A stretch of DNA of 64,000 bases from Gadus chalcogrammus (Eukaryota; Chordata; Actinopteri; Gadiformes; Gadidae), in NCBI RefSeq assembly GCF_026213295.1, contig NC_079417.1, positions 1,963,921 to 2,027,920 on the forward strand, written 5' to 3'. A program made the translations under genes and the position numbers. The notes beneath the pieces are model-generated. The model had not been told where the DNA came from, did not search any database, and worked only from the letters and a program-made list of their open reading frames with translations. Below, piece by piece: positions 19,701 to 64,000 of the stretch (positions are counted from its first letter, which is position 1; every line of letters begins with the position of its first letter).

Positions 19701-20367
19701 CCTCCATCTCCATTTCCTCCTCTTAGCTCAAGAGTTGCTAGCATCAGACCCAACAGAGAAAGGACAATTTAGCTGACATATAGATGACGTTTAACAAGTA
19801 CTTTATCGCTTTCCACTTTTGTTTTTGTGAGAGATGCTCACCCCGCTGGGCTCTCGAAGGCCCCGGTATTCTAACCGCTGGTTTCAGGTCTCGGCCCGCT
19901 CTGAATGCTGCAGTAGAAACTCTTATTAGTTCCGGCTCTAGTTTATCCAGGTGCCGTCTCAATTGGAAGACTCTAAATACATCCTAGCCATCGCGCGCTC
20001 AGGCCTCGGATGTCTTAAAGGGGACATATCATACCACCAGTGTGAGTGGGGTTAGCCTTACAAGCCGTTGAAAACTGCCCCATATGACATCACTAGTGGG
20101 CGTGTCCACCTAGATCTGTACCACTCCCACCTGGTGGTATAATGTGTCCCCTTTAAGTGAGGAGTCGCCAAATGAATTCAGATCAATATCCAGACCGCTG
20201 ATTGGCTGAAGGAGACTGTCCATCAGTTGACGTTGGCGTCCAGACTGTCCCAAAGCTCCCGTCATCAGGCTGGTCTCCAGGCTAGCCAATCAGGGATAGG
20301 GCTTTAAGGAAAAGTCCACATCCTGTAGTGACCTAACTCTTTATTCTCCTTTCAGCTCATCACCTGA
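13765..20367 (+). CDS. dek: DEK chromatin-associated protein, 12 coding exons
   Basis: DEK binds structured DNA and histones, introduces supercoils and acts as a histone chaperone in the nucleus. Coding exons: 13765-13864, 14090-14173, 14371-14469, 14653-14762, 15326-15420, 15711-15840, 16350-16673, 18379-18513, 18611-18707, 18872-19017, 19553-19621 and 20356-20367; phases join into 466 residues (human 375). Recognisable parts are the SAP-box region in exons 4-6 (residues about 95-206: MRKNMRQFNGFPFEV; LRAICKVLDLEQKGSQVDLI), a Lys-rich then Asp/Glu-rich tract in exon 7 with about 35 consecutive mostly acidic residues, Lys/Pro-rich exons 8-9, and the C-terminal DNA-binding domain in exons 10-12 (DDDRPLIKMMR, DLEEVTMKQICQK, DLASRKDFIKQTVKSLIT). 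Start is the first ATG after the acceptor near 13757. Coding exon 2 is a recent tandem copy of part of exon 1. Extra length comes from that copy and the acidic tract. Confidence 0.94.
13781..14389 (+). repeat. Tandem exon-plus-intron duplication in DEK
   Basis: Two near-identical segments of about 290-310 bp in direct repeat. Each contains the acidic coding block EEAEETREDEPADTPTP, its donor, the following intron and the acceptor TCTGTGCAG with the next bases ACCTGAGTTCGGAGGT. The second copy lacks roughly 30 intron bases (present near 14015-14047). Coding exon 2 (14090-14173) is 84 bases, so the extra exon adds 28 residues without a frame change. Confidence 0.93.
14975..15235 (+). repeat. 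Dispersed fish SINE/LINE-tail repeat in DEK intron
   Basis: Carries the GCATTGTGTAGCATCTTATC stretch and a TTGCTTTGGATAAAAGCG tail also seen at 6200-6400 and, tail only, at 42110-42205. It sits between DEK coding exons 4 and 5. Confidence 0.6.
15971..16228 (+). repeat. tRNA-derived SINE, copy 1 (DEK intron)
   Basis: A-box-like GCTCAGGTGGGAGAGC and B-box GGTTCGATCCCCGG, then a conserved body (GACTGCTCCTGACGAGCTGG) and a tail with GCTCTTTGAGTGGCC and AAAGCGCTGTATATAAATGC. The same element occurs at 26953-27222, 37091-37371 and 37711-38555, all in plus orientation inside introns. Confidence 0.85.
16748..16800. repeat. Short GT repeat in DEK intron
   Basis: Interrupted GT microsatellite of about 35-40 bp beginning near 16763, downstream of DEK coding exon 7. 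Confidence 0.8.
16876..17664. mobile_element. Non-autonomous hAT-like DNA transposon in DEK intron
   Basis: Ends are TAGAGCCCGACCGATAAAGG on the left and an imperfect inverted copy (CGGTCCGTTGGGCTCTA) on the right. Flanks are GCCATGGG and CCCATGGG, an 8-bp target duplication with one mismatch, as expected for hAT. No transposase frame is seen. A relative in opposite orientation lies at about 39985-40348. Confidence 0.75.
17745..18297 (+). repeat. 55-bp minisatellite in DEK intron
   Basis: Ten near-identical copies of a 55-bp unit containing AACCATGACGGTCTCCACTG and GGTGAGGTACGCTCCAGATA. It ends about 80 bp before the acceptor of DEK coding exon 8. Each unit contains TGGTGAGG, which resembles a splice donor, but the unit does not match any DEK exon end. 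Confidence 0.95.
18748..18775. repeat. Palindromic telomere-like repeat in DEK intron
   Basis: GGGTTAGGGTTAG, two bases (GG), then CTAACCCTAACCC: two TTAGGG-type units facing each other. Vertebrate telomeric repeat is TTAGGG. A short GGCCCCCCCCAGGG-like motif is repeated on both sides. Confidence 0.85.
20014..20157. mobile_element. MITE with 27-bp inverted repeats, DEK last intron
   Basis: Starts CTTAAAGGGGACATATCATA and ends with the inverted counterpart (GGTGGTATAATGTGTCCCCT then TTAAG), two differences over 27 bp. The interior contains GACATCACTAGTGGGCGTGT, a close match to a stretch near 52477-52500, so the family is dispersed. Confidence 0.75.
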
Positions 20368-21551
20368 CCTGGACACTGACTACCGTCTCGGCTCAACACA
20401 GGAGCTGTGCTCTGGCAGTCCGCCCGTTGTGTTGTGAACCAGCTGTTCTTCTGCCTCACTCACCCAGCTTACCCATTCATAGAATAAGCATCGTCTCACA
20501 CCGTCGCCTACCTTTTGTTCTGCTGATAGATTCACTTTTTGGTTTTATTAGCCTTAGTCATAAGGTGTAATAGAACAAATATTATCAAACTTATTTTAAT
20601 TGTGTATGAAGTCAGGAGGCCATGGACTCATCCTCAGTTTGTCGTCGTTCTACCGCCAACAAACCGATCACTAATCAATACACCGATCAGAAACGTACAG
20701 ACCTAACCTTTAGACGTTTTGCAGGTCAAAATGAGTTCCTCAACATGTTCTTGTTTGCTAACATAATTAGATTATTTTCGGAACCAGTTCTCAGATATTG
20801 TGTTATGTAAATTTGTAAATATATTCTTGTTTTCCTGTTTTGGTATTCTTGATCGGTTTTGGAGCACGCCTGTGATTTAGTTTCACTTCAGGTTCACCTG
20901 TTGAAAGTGAACCAATCCTCGACTTTAAAATGTAATTCATTGGTGTTTAACCGATATCTTAACACAATGAAAATGAATATCTATAATTTGTTTAACAGCC
21001 TCGACCATGTCGAGGTTGGCTATTGATTGTAGAACTGGACATGTAACTAATTGGATAATTGAGAATAAGACACAGATCTGTATCTTCTCTGGTTATGTCG
21101 AATCATGAAGCTGAAGAATACACTCCCAATTTTCAAAAACGATTTTGTGGGAATAATAAAACATGTTTTTTCTAATAATTGTTCTTGATGTGTTTATAAC
21201 AAGCCTCCAATCAGAACTGCTCAGCTCTAGTCGCTAGGGGGCGGAGATGTTTACAGAAGCATTTGCAGAACAACTCCTTAAAACAGCCCTTGAATAGGAT
21301 GATGACCTACGGACCCGGTTCAGCTATTGTGTTAGTGCACGATGCCGTGTAAGACCGCCTTCAAGCCACAAACCAGCTGAAGCCAAACCGAGCCGCCTAG
21401 CGGTGAAGCCCGCCCACTGAGACTCGATAAGAGTGCCGTGTTGCCAGATTGGGCCATATTTCTCGCCCAATCTTGCAACCCTGAAAGAGACAGCAGACCC
21501 AAAAGAAGCCAGTCTCACGGAGCACCACGACACAGCCCCTTTTCCCAGAAG
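20368..21551. other. DEK 3' UTR and ALDH5A1 5' flank
   Basis: Follows the DEK stop codon. AT-rich 3' UTR-like sequence runs to the poly-A signal at 21155. The remainder up to 21551 is the ALDH5A1 promoter and 5' UTR. No further gene is recognised. Confidence 0.6.
21155..21160 (+). terminator. Polyadenylation signal, probable DEK 3' end
   Basis: AATAAA followed within 30 bases by a T/GT-rich downstream element. It would give a DEK 3' UTR of about 800 bases. Confidence 0.65.
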
Positions 21552-28517
<6,966 letters not shown>

Positions 28518-28624
28518 GCGTCGCCGCGGCAACGGTCGGGGCCTCCCCCGACGACCGGTTGCCATGGAAGCAAGGGGGTCACGGGGCCTAGTGACCCCCC
28601 CCCCCCCCCCCCCCCCTGACTGGA

Positions 28625-28753
28625 TCCTTATCCACCTACGGGCTATCTTGGTTCTATGCACTAGCTGGTTGGAGGGGAACCGAATGCTGAGCATTCGGTT
28701 CCCCTCCAACCAGCTAGTGCATAGAACCAAGATAGCCCGTAGGTGGATAAGGA
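28625..28753. repeat. Perfect long inverted repeat (64-bp arms, 1-bp centre)
   Basis: The left arm 28625-28688 is the exact reverse complement of 28690-28753, with one G at 28689 between. The arms begin TCCTTATCCACC. It lies about 108 bases after the ALDH5A1 stop codon and upstream of its likely poly-A signal, so it should be in the 3' UTR and fold into a fully paired RNA hairpin. It could be a fold-back insertion, a recent inverted duplication or an assembly artefact. Confidence 0.97.
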
Positions 28754-29940
28754 ACTTGTTCCGATGAAAGGAATTTAGTTTCCAACGCGCTGGCGGCGAA
28801 AAAAAACAGAGCAGCTGAGAATTAGACTCGTAATCTTGAGTCCTCTGTTACAGGAGTCTGCAGGGTGATAAAATACAATAATATGCTGTGATAATATTTG
28901 TGCACAAGTTCTTTGCCGCCCAAAATTGAGTCCTAATCTGTATTCTTGTCGCAAAAAAAAGAGAGAAATATTTTAGAATTTAATTGGAAAGATGATTGAT
29001 CTTTCTGGTAATTGTTTCATGAAAAGACTGTTTGTGTCGGTGCATGATTTACGTATTAAACCTGAGGTCAAACTTTTCCCACAAGCTAAAAAAAACTAAT
29101 CGGTGTATAGGTCCTTTAACATCCGTCCTCATGTTCTGTGTAGTTTAACTTTGACCGGACCATGTGCCAAGATAACACGATAACGCAGGTGACGATAATT
29201 ATTAATAAATCTAGTCTAAGATTTACAGCCTAGATGTCCTCAAACCTGTTTTTGTCTGAACTTGTTGATTGTGTGTATCATGTTGTATTGTTTTTAATGT
29301 AGATACAATATGTGACGTCATATAGACCCTACTGTGTATTTCTAATGTTTAGAAGAATGGAAATAATTACAATAAATGTTTTGATATTTTAAATTTTCTT
29401 GTGGTTGAGTCGGTTTGTTCCGGACAGAACGTAAACGTTGTAATGTTGGTATGATTATATTAGATTTCAATAAATAATTGAATACATAACATAGTATACA
29501 AAGGGACCAAGAACATAAGCTAATTTAATTTAGTATATGCTACACGTGAACCTCCTAATATGGCGCAATTTGATGGGTTCGCTCTCGGGATATTGGGCAA
29601 TATCCCGTGATTGAGATCTCAAACTCGGGATATTGCGTGACGGTCGCCTCGTCGCGCTAATAAAAACAAATAAATCTCAACAAAAAGTGTTATCTTGTTT
29701 ATTTTTTGGAGTGTTCGCGTGTAGTATTCACCTCAGGCTCTGTGAATAGTGGGGAACAGCCCCTGAGACCGAAGGTCGAGGGGGCTATTCAGCGAATAAT
29801 TGTTTAATATAACCTTAATAGTCAACTGTATATTAGTAACTTAATATATAACACAGTGTGTATTCGTTCTCCACAACAACAGTGTCGTTATGAACCGGTA
29901 TGAACCAGATCGGGACAGGCCTTGTTATGCAGGATTTAAA
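28754..29940. other. ALDH5A1 3' UTR and ALDH5A1-KIAA0319 convergent spacer
   Basis: AT-rich sequence without a recognised gene. It holds the ALDH5A1 poly-A signal and a small palindrome near 29596-29617 (CGGGATATTG, two bases, CAATATCCCG). Confidence 0.6.
29371..29376 (+). terminator. Polyadenylation signal, probable ALDH5A1 3' end
   Basis: AATAAA followed by a T-rich stretch about 850 bases after the ALDH5A1 stop codon. Another AATAAA lies near 29472. Confidence 0.55.
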
Positions 29941-29949
29941 GTGTAAACC

Positions 29950-29955
29950 TTTATT
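29950..29955 (-). terminator. Polyadenylation signal, probable KIAA0319 3' end
   Basis: TTTATT on the plus strand is AATAAA on the minus strand, about 1,260 bases after the KIAA0319 stop codon. Position only. Confidence 0.45.
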
Positions 29956-30834
29956 GAATAACTTCCTGTTACAAAGCCAGAGCTGATCAGTAGCCGGGGC
30001 AGCACAGCGCTAGCACCCAGCGCTAGTGGAACATGAGTCAGCATGTCCCCTTGGTTTGAACACTGCAAAGCATGCTAGTTTGAGAACAACACTAAGAACG
30101 CCTTCTTGTAAGCCAGAAGATAACACTAAGGAGTTCTTGGTGTTTTAGCGCTGGAAAGTAAACACACTTGTAAGTATAACGTACGAGCTGAGTACTAGTT
30201 TGAAGCACGTCTCCCAAGGCCCTGGGAACGGCAGGGCCATTTCCCAAGATGCATCTTGAGAGTACAAAGGTAGCGTATCCCGACATAACCCCATCTGAGT
30301 CTACACTTCATGTCCCGGCCATGACCCCAAAGCCACACCCCCAGTCAGGTCAGCCACGCCCCCAGTCAGGTGAGCCACGCCCCCTGCACAAAAGGTTAGC
30401 CCCTCCTGGTGGCTTGTCCTTCTCCCACTGGGCTCCCGGTGGAGACGATCAGGTGTTCGATAACGCGATGCAACGCTGTCACCCCCTCTAGTGGCAGCTT
30501 GGGGGAGTTGACTACACTGAAGCGCTTCAACGCTATTCAACGACACCGTCGTCTGACCGTTGAGCGTCCAACGAGCTCTCCCACCTCGGCCCACAGAACA
30601 TGAGCAAGGTAACACAGGATGTAACGGTCGTTGTCCCGCCCCCCTCTCCACGCTCCGCCCGTCCTTCACGTCACCGAGGAGCGCGTCATCTCACCTCAAT
30701 CCACCCGGTGTCGTCTCATCAGTGGGGGCCCCTCCCCGGGCCCCCGACAGCGTTGTCTATGTACAGCCTCAGCCCTAACAGCTCTGGATCCGACCGGTCC
30801 ACAGGTCACAGGTCACAGATCACAGGTGGTCCTG

Positions 30835-31215
30835 GTGGTCTGGTGGGGGACGCCTCTAGGCGGGGGGGGTCGTGGTCCTGGTGGGGGACCCCTCTAGGCG
30901 GGGGGGGGGGGTGGTCCTGGTGGTCTGGTGGGGGACCCCTCTAGGTGGGGGGGTCGTGGTCCTGGTGGGGGCCCCCTCTAGGCGGGGGGGGTGGGGGTGG
31001 TCCTGGTGGTCTGGTGGGGGACCCCTCTAGGCAGGGGGGGGGGTCGTAGTCCTAGTGGTCTGGTGGGGGACCCCTCTAGGCGGTGGGGGGGGGGGGGGTC
31101 CTGGTCTGGTGGGGGACCCCTCTAAGCGGGGGGGTCGTGGTCCTGGTGGTCTGGTGGGGGGCCCCTCTAGGCGGGGGCGGTCCTGGTGGTCTGGTGGGGG
31201 CCCCCTCTAGGCGGG
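30835..31215. repeat. G-rich minisatellite in the KIAA0319 3' UTR
   Basis: Tandem units containing GTCCTGGTGGTCTGGTGGGG and ACCCCTCTAGGCGGGGG, with variable G-run lengths. It ends three bases from the KIAA0319 stop codon (31219-31221), so it occupies the first part of the 3' UTR. The G-runs could form quadruplex DNA on the plus strand. Confidence 0.9.
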
Positions 31216-31218
31216 GGG

Positions 31219-42379
<11,161 letters not shown>

Positions 42380-42416
42380 GGCAACGACTCCCCTGAGAGA
42401 GGGACAGAGACAGAGA

Positions 42417-42453
<37 letters not shown>

Positions 42454-45400
42454 CATTTAGTCAATTCAGAAACCATTTACCCTTTGCCAGCTAATGCGAT
42501 TTACTTTTTGGAGTGACGGGTCAAAATTGAACACAAAAATTGATTTGGACTGTCCTACAGCTGTAACTCCTGAATGAGTAACGTGTTGTCTTACATTTGA
42601 ACAAAGCAAATGGTATTGATATCAGTTAGTTTTGTATGGTATATATTATATATATATATATAGGCCTATATATCTTTAATTTAAACTCTTATATAATACA
42701 GACTGGTGGAATAGTGAATAGTGTTCCGGTTAGCAGCCTTGGTATTCTGTCTCTCCGACTGAGTGGGCTCCTAACGCGGCCATGTGGCTGTGAGTGGGCT
42801 CCACTCCGTATTAGTGGGCTCCACTTAACATCGGAACGCACCCCTAACAGCCCTCCGGTGACGACGAGGAGAACAGCTTGGGCTAGGCTAACTAGACAGC
42901 GCCGTTCACTTCCAGACAAACTCAACACTCAGCCGACAGCGGTACATAAATAAACACGGTCGAACCCTTGCGTTGTTTCAATAGGTGTCGAATAACATCG
43001 TAACCCTATATAACGGTACGAGCCGGCTCCAGCACCGCCTCGCTGGACAGCTCCCCGGACACCGCCTGCCGCTCCACGGTAAACAAACCGAGCCCAGGTC
43101 CGCTACAGCATCTCCCCTCGGACAAACACCGACCACAGCGGCCGTGGAACCGATATTAACTCCCTTCAGTTTGTTTTTTTTAGCTGAAATACTTACAATA
43201 CCGACGATTAAGATGAAGAAAGAGAATCAAAGTATACATCTTGAGCGAAAAATATAACGAAACCGCGGTTAAAACAACAACAACAACGTTAACATAAGTG
43301 ACATTGAGTCGTCACCTACCGTGTGTGTGTGTTAGTGTGTGGCGCAGTCAGCCAGGCCGGGAGCTGCTGGGTGTGGGTTTGAATCCCGACTACATGCTGG
43401 GTCTGCTGGGCCGTTGCAGCTGGCGGGAGCTGACAGGCAAGCCGCTCCTCGCGCAGAGGGAATGATGGAGCGGCGACGCGCGGCTGCCATTCACCGCGCC
43501 TCGTGCCGGGCGCACGCGGATGCGCGCGAATGGCAGTTTTTATTATTTTTTATTATTCATAAACAAAGTAGGCTACAAAACTCTCGTAGGGGAAGAAAAT
43601 ATACTTCCATCAGGTGCAATACAAATGTCAGTCTGGATGAAAAGAACCTCACAAAAAACGAAACAGGGGGTAAAACAGGGATAAAATCACAAGTCAAACG
43701 CAAAAGGCTATAGAAAAAGAAAAACATACAACGTGCGTAACGGTCCGGTTCAGTTAACCTCCAAGATGTCCGCTGTGCCGAGATACATTTCAGTGAGTTT
43801 GCTCTGCTTTACTAATCGATTTTTACTTCGCGAATTCGTTTGACATAATAAAAATATATGGTTTGGAGTTTCGCCATTTATTATGCAAGCATTAGACTTG
43901 GACTGTTTGAACGTGAGTGTTACCTTCGGAGAACAAGTTTTTATCAAAAGAGCAGGATCACTGATTCTGCTAAATAGGATTTCTAATGTTTCGGAGATGA
44001 GGGCCAATTGGGGAAATGTTTGACATTACGAGAACAAACACACACAAATAACATCATGAGTTGTTTGTATAGTTTTATAAAAAAACAAAACAATTACAAC
44101 TGAAATCACAGGCAGATATAAATTACAACAGCAAACACAATAACCTTTTTAAATACACATTTCTGCTTTCCACTACCTGTGACCCGGGGAAACATTCCCT
44201 TCTTTTCTCTTGCAGTCTGGTGCATTAAAATATACAGTGACGTTTCAAACACTGAACTAGGCTTAACGAGTTTCTCTGGGGGGGGGGGGGGGGAGACAGC
44301 AGCCCTTTCAGCCTTCCCAGTCTTCACAGTACGGCCAAGTGCTTTACGCTCCCAGTTTCTACAACACGAGGCCCGCAGGCATGTGTCCGACAAACACTCT
44401 CAATCTCCAAAAATATCTACTTCAAAATAAAAGTCTTCATTTTGGGTATGTCCTTTTTTTTTTTTTATATCACAAAAAAATAACACAAAGTGTGACCTGT
44501 GGGGGTAGGGGGGGGATAGCTGAAGTTACGCGTCAAGACATGGGTGGAAATTATATCTTTCTTTACACCTGGCTGCAAAATGAGGTAGTCCTCACAATTA
44601 TATGAAAACAAGCTTTTTGTCCTATGTGGAAAATGCTAAGAGGCTTGTTTCAAAGGCTGGATAGGCAGACAGGATTAAGAACAAGGTTCGCCAAACTTGA
44701 AGCGTTTGGAGGCAGATGGACCGGTTGGATGGATGGGACTCTGGGATTCTCGTCTTGTGTGATGAGGTTCTGGTCTGCCGCTGATGTGGAATAAACTATT
44801 TGTTGTTCCGCTGTATGGCTACTTAGTAGTACTTTAGTAGTACTGCAGTAGTTACTAGGGACTTTAAGTTACTACAGTAGCTATTTATTACTCTAACCGA
44901 GTATCTTCAATATAATTACTTGTTTTTCTGGTGATAACTTTACTCCAGGTACTCCTCTTTCGAACCATGCAAATTAAGAATTACTCAAATAAGAGTTACT
45001 TCTCTTATCACTGTTCAAAGAAGTTACTTTCGTAGCTACTACGTAAGCAAGTTACATCGTTAGTTACTCCTCGCTTCAGCAGAGTACAGTAAAACATACT
45101 CCAGATCTATACCAGGAATGGGTAGTTATTAGTTTTCTGTCAGGCTGCTAATTTTAACCTCCCAGGTGCACTTGTGCTCTGAACAGGGGTGGTGAATGAG
45201 GACAGGATGTGACCAACATGCCGGGCAGAACGCTGCTGTCACGCTTCAAAATAAGGGTACCAACAGAAAATGTATTTCTGTGTCTTTCCTAACTGACCCT
45301 GTATCTTACAGACACCAGAGGCAAACCAAGGTTAACATGCAGTCTCTGGTAGGAACACACACACGGTAGACGGAGTTGACGAGGGTGGGGTGACTCCTTC

Positions 45401-46399
45401 ACAATACAAGTCTGTTCAAAGTAAGACAAGTTCCTTTATTCTTTTTTTTTTTTTAAGTGTACCGCAATGTTGAAACATAAGGATCTCCTCTTATGTTCTT
45501 TTGTAAAAACGCATCAATACCCTATGAAACTATTTAAATTCTCTTCATCCAAAGCGATTGATTTAGCGTGAACTGAAGCAACAAGGGTTTTCAAAGTAAA
45601 AGCCATCAACCCTTAGAACCTGTACATTAAGTTTGTCTTTGTGGAGACTAGTCCCTCTTTATCCTCTGCCCTCAGTTCGTGGAAAACGGTTGTTTCATTT
45701 AGTAAAACTCGACGGAGCTGCTCTCCAATGCATTCCCTGCCATTTTGAGCGGATAGTTTTCTGTACTCATAAAATGGCTGCCAATATTAGTCAACAGAAA
45801 AAGGTTTTCTGTCGTAGAAGGTAAACATTCTGTGTTAACGATATTAGATCAACACAGCAGAGAGAAGCAGCGGGCATATTAGAACATTAGCAAACTGCAT
45901 TTTTGGTTGCCTTTCTTTTTTAAAAGGTCGGGAAAGAACATGAACGATGTAAACAGAGCAAGGAACAGCAGGGTACTGTATTATTTAAACTACAAACGAC
46001 AAATTTCCACTTATTTTCACGTCCATGAAGCCATGAAAACAGGCCGTTTCCACGGTGATTTCCTTGACATTGAGGTTCCAAATCCGGTCACCTGTTAAAA
46101 CGCTCACGTTGGATGCATAGATTACTGTATTTGCCTGTTTCCATTATCGGTTCTGCTGGTATCGCAACCGACAGAATCCAGATCCGGTTAGATCCGCTCG
46201 GGTGTCCCTCAGTAAGGGAGGGGGTTTCTAGAGTCATCCCCGTGGGGAGGGCCTTACCAGGGGCAAAGAGAGGGGGGGAAGACCACCTGGGCCGAAGCAC
46301 AGTTACACCTAACTCTGTTAGGGGGCAGCAGAGAGGCAAAGCATGAAGGCAGCACATCTCTGGGAGCAGGCTAGTTCCTTTAAGGGGGGGGGGGGGGGG
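42380..46399. other. KIAA0319 5' region and DENND4 3' UTR/intergenic
   Basis: No protein gene is recognised. The part near 43000-43330 is GC-rich and probably includes the KIAA0319 promoter and untranslated exon. A possible tRNA-like SINE head lies near 43339-43395 (GGTTTGAATCC B-box-like). A run of G lies at 44279-44292 and another at 46383-46399. The stretch 44100-46399 precedes (on the minus strand, follows) the DENND4 stop codon and is probably its 3' UTR; no poly-A site could be chosen with confidence. Confidence 0.5.
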
Positions 46400-63880
<17,481 letters not shown>

Positions 63881-63884
63881 CTAG

Positions 63885-63990
63885 AGAGAGAGAGAGAGAA
63901 AGAGCGAGAGAGAGAGCGAGAGAGAGAGAGACAGAGAGAGACAGAGAGAGACAGAGAAAGAGAGAGAGAGACAGAGAGAGAAAGAGGGGT
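63885..63990. repeat. GA microsatellite at window end
   Basis: GA repeat with GC and AC interruptions; on the minus strand a CT-rich tract leading into the acceptor CTCTCTAG of the exon starting at 63880. Confidence 0.95.
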
Positions 63991-64000
63991 TACCATGTGA

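Noticed and set aside
43339..43395. tRNA gene
   Set aside because: Has a B-box-like GGTTTGAATCC but no convincing cloverleaf; more likely a SINE head.
43766..43792. ATG plus eight codons ending in a good donor GTGAGT, resembling a first exon on the plus strand
   Set aside because: No downstream exon was found in the frame before the DENND4 3' region; too short to support a gene.

Overview
This is a teleost fish chromosomal segment. Every gene is split into GT-AG exons except one that is intronless in all vertebrates, the proteins match vertebrate families exon by exon, and the introns are full of di-, tetra- and minisatellites, tRNA-derived SINEs, hAT-type MITEs and an L2-like LINE tail, as in repeat-dense fish genomes. 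I cannot name the species. All homology calls rest on recalled family sequences, not a search. Splice junctions were chosen by hand and checked for phase: the coding exons of KCNV1, DEK, ALDH5A1 and KIAA0319 each join into one uninterrupted frame.

Layout: (1) 843-1355 (+), intronless FRAT/GBP, a GSK-3-binding Wnt activator. (2) 5673-11697 (-), KCNV1 (Kv8.1), an electrically silent potassium-channel subunit, four coding exons. (3) 13765-20367 (+), DEK chromatin protein, twelve coding exons, head-to-head with KCNV1 behind a CRE/CCAAT/GC-box promoter. (4) 21552-28517 (+), ALDH5A1, mitochondrial succinate-semialdehyde dehydrogenase of GABA breakdown, ten exons. (5) 31219-42379 (-), KIAA0319, a PKD-repeat membrane protein, seventeen coding exons, tail-to-tail with ALDH5A1. 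(6) 46400-63880 (-), the C-terminal ~1,169 codons of a DENND4-family Rab10 exchange factor (probably DENND4B); its 5' exons lie beyond the window end. DEK, ALDH5A1 and KIAA0319 are also neighbours on human 6p22, so that block is conserved synteny. The genes are not functionally coupled.

The most striking structure is not a gene. At several exon ends the last 10-31 exon bases plus the 5' splice donor have been tandemly duplicated into the intron, giving minisatellites whose every unit carries a copy of the real splice junction: KCNV1 exon 2 (30-bp unit, 16 copies, in frame), KIAA0319 exon 8 (37-bp unit, 10 donors), KIAA0319 exon 12, and three DENND4 exons (units of 38 bp and ~62 bp, and an older diverged set next to a GTGA tract). 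A related array repeats the acceptor of the last DENND4 exon about 15 times, DEK carries a recent whole-exon duplication, and four further DENND4 introns have arrays or microsatellites starting within a few bases of the donor. Two unrelated structures also stand out: a perfect 64-bp-arm hairpin just after the ALDH5A1 stop codon, and a fold-back element whose sequence overlaps a DENND4 splice acceptor.
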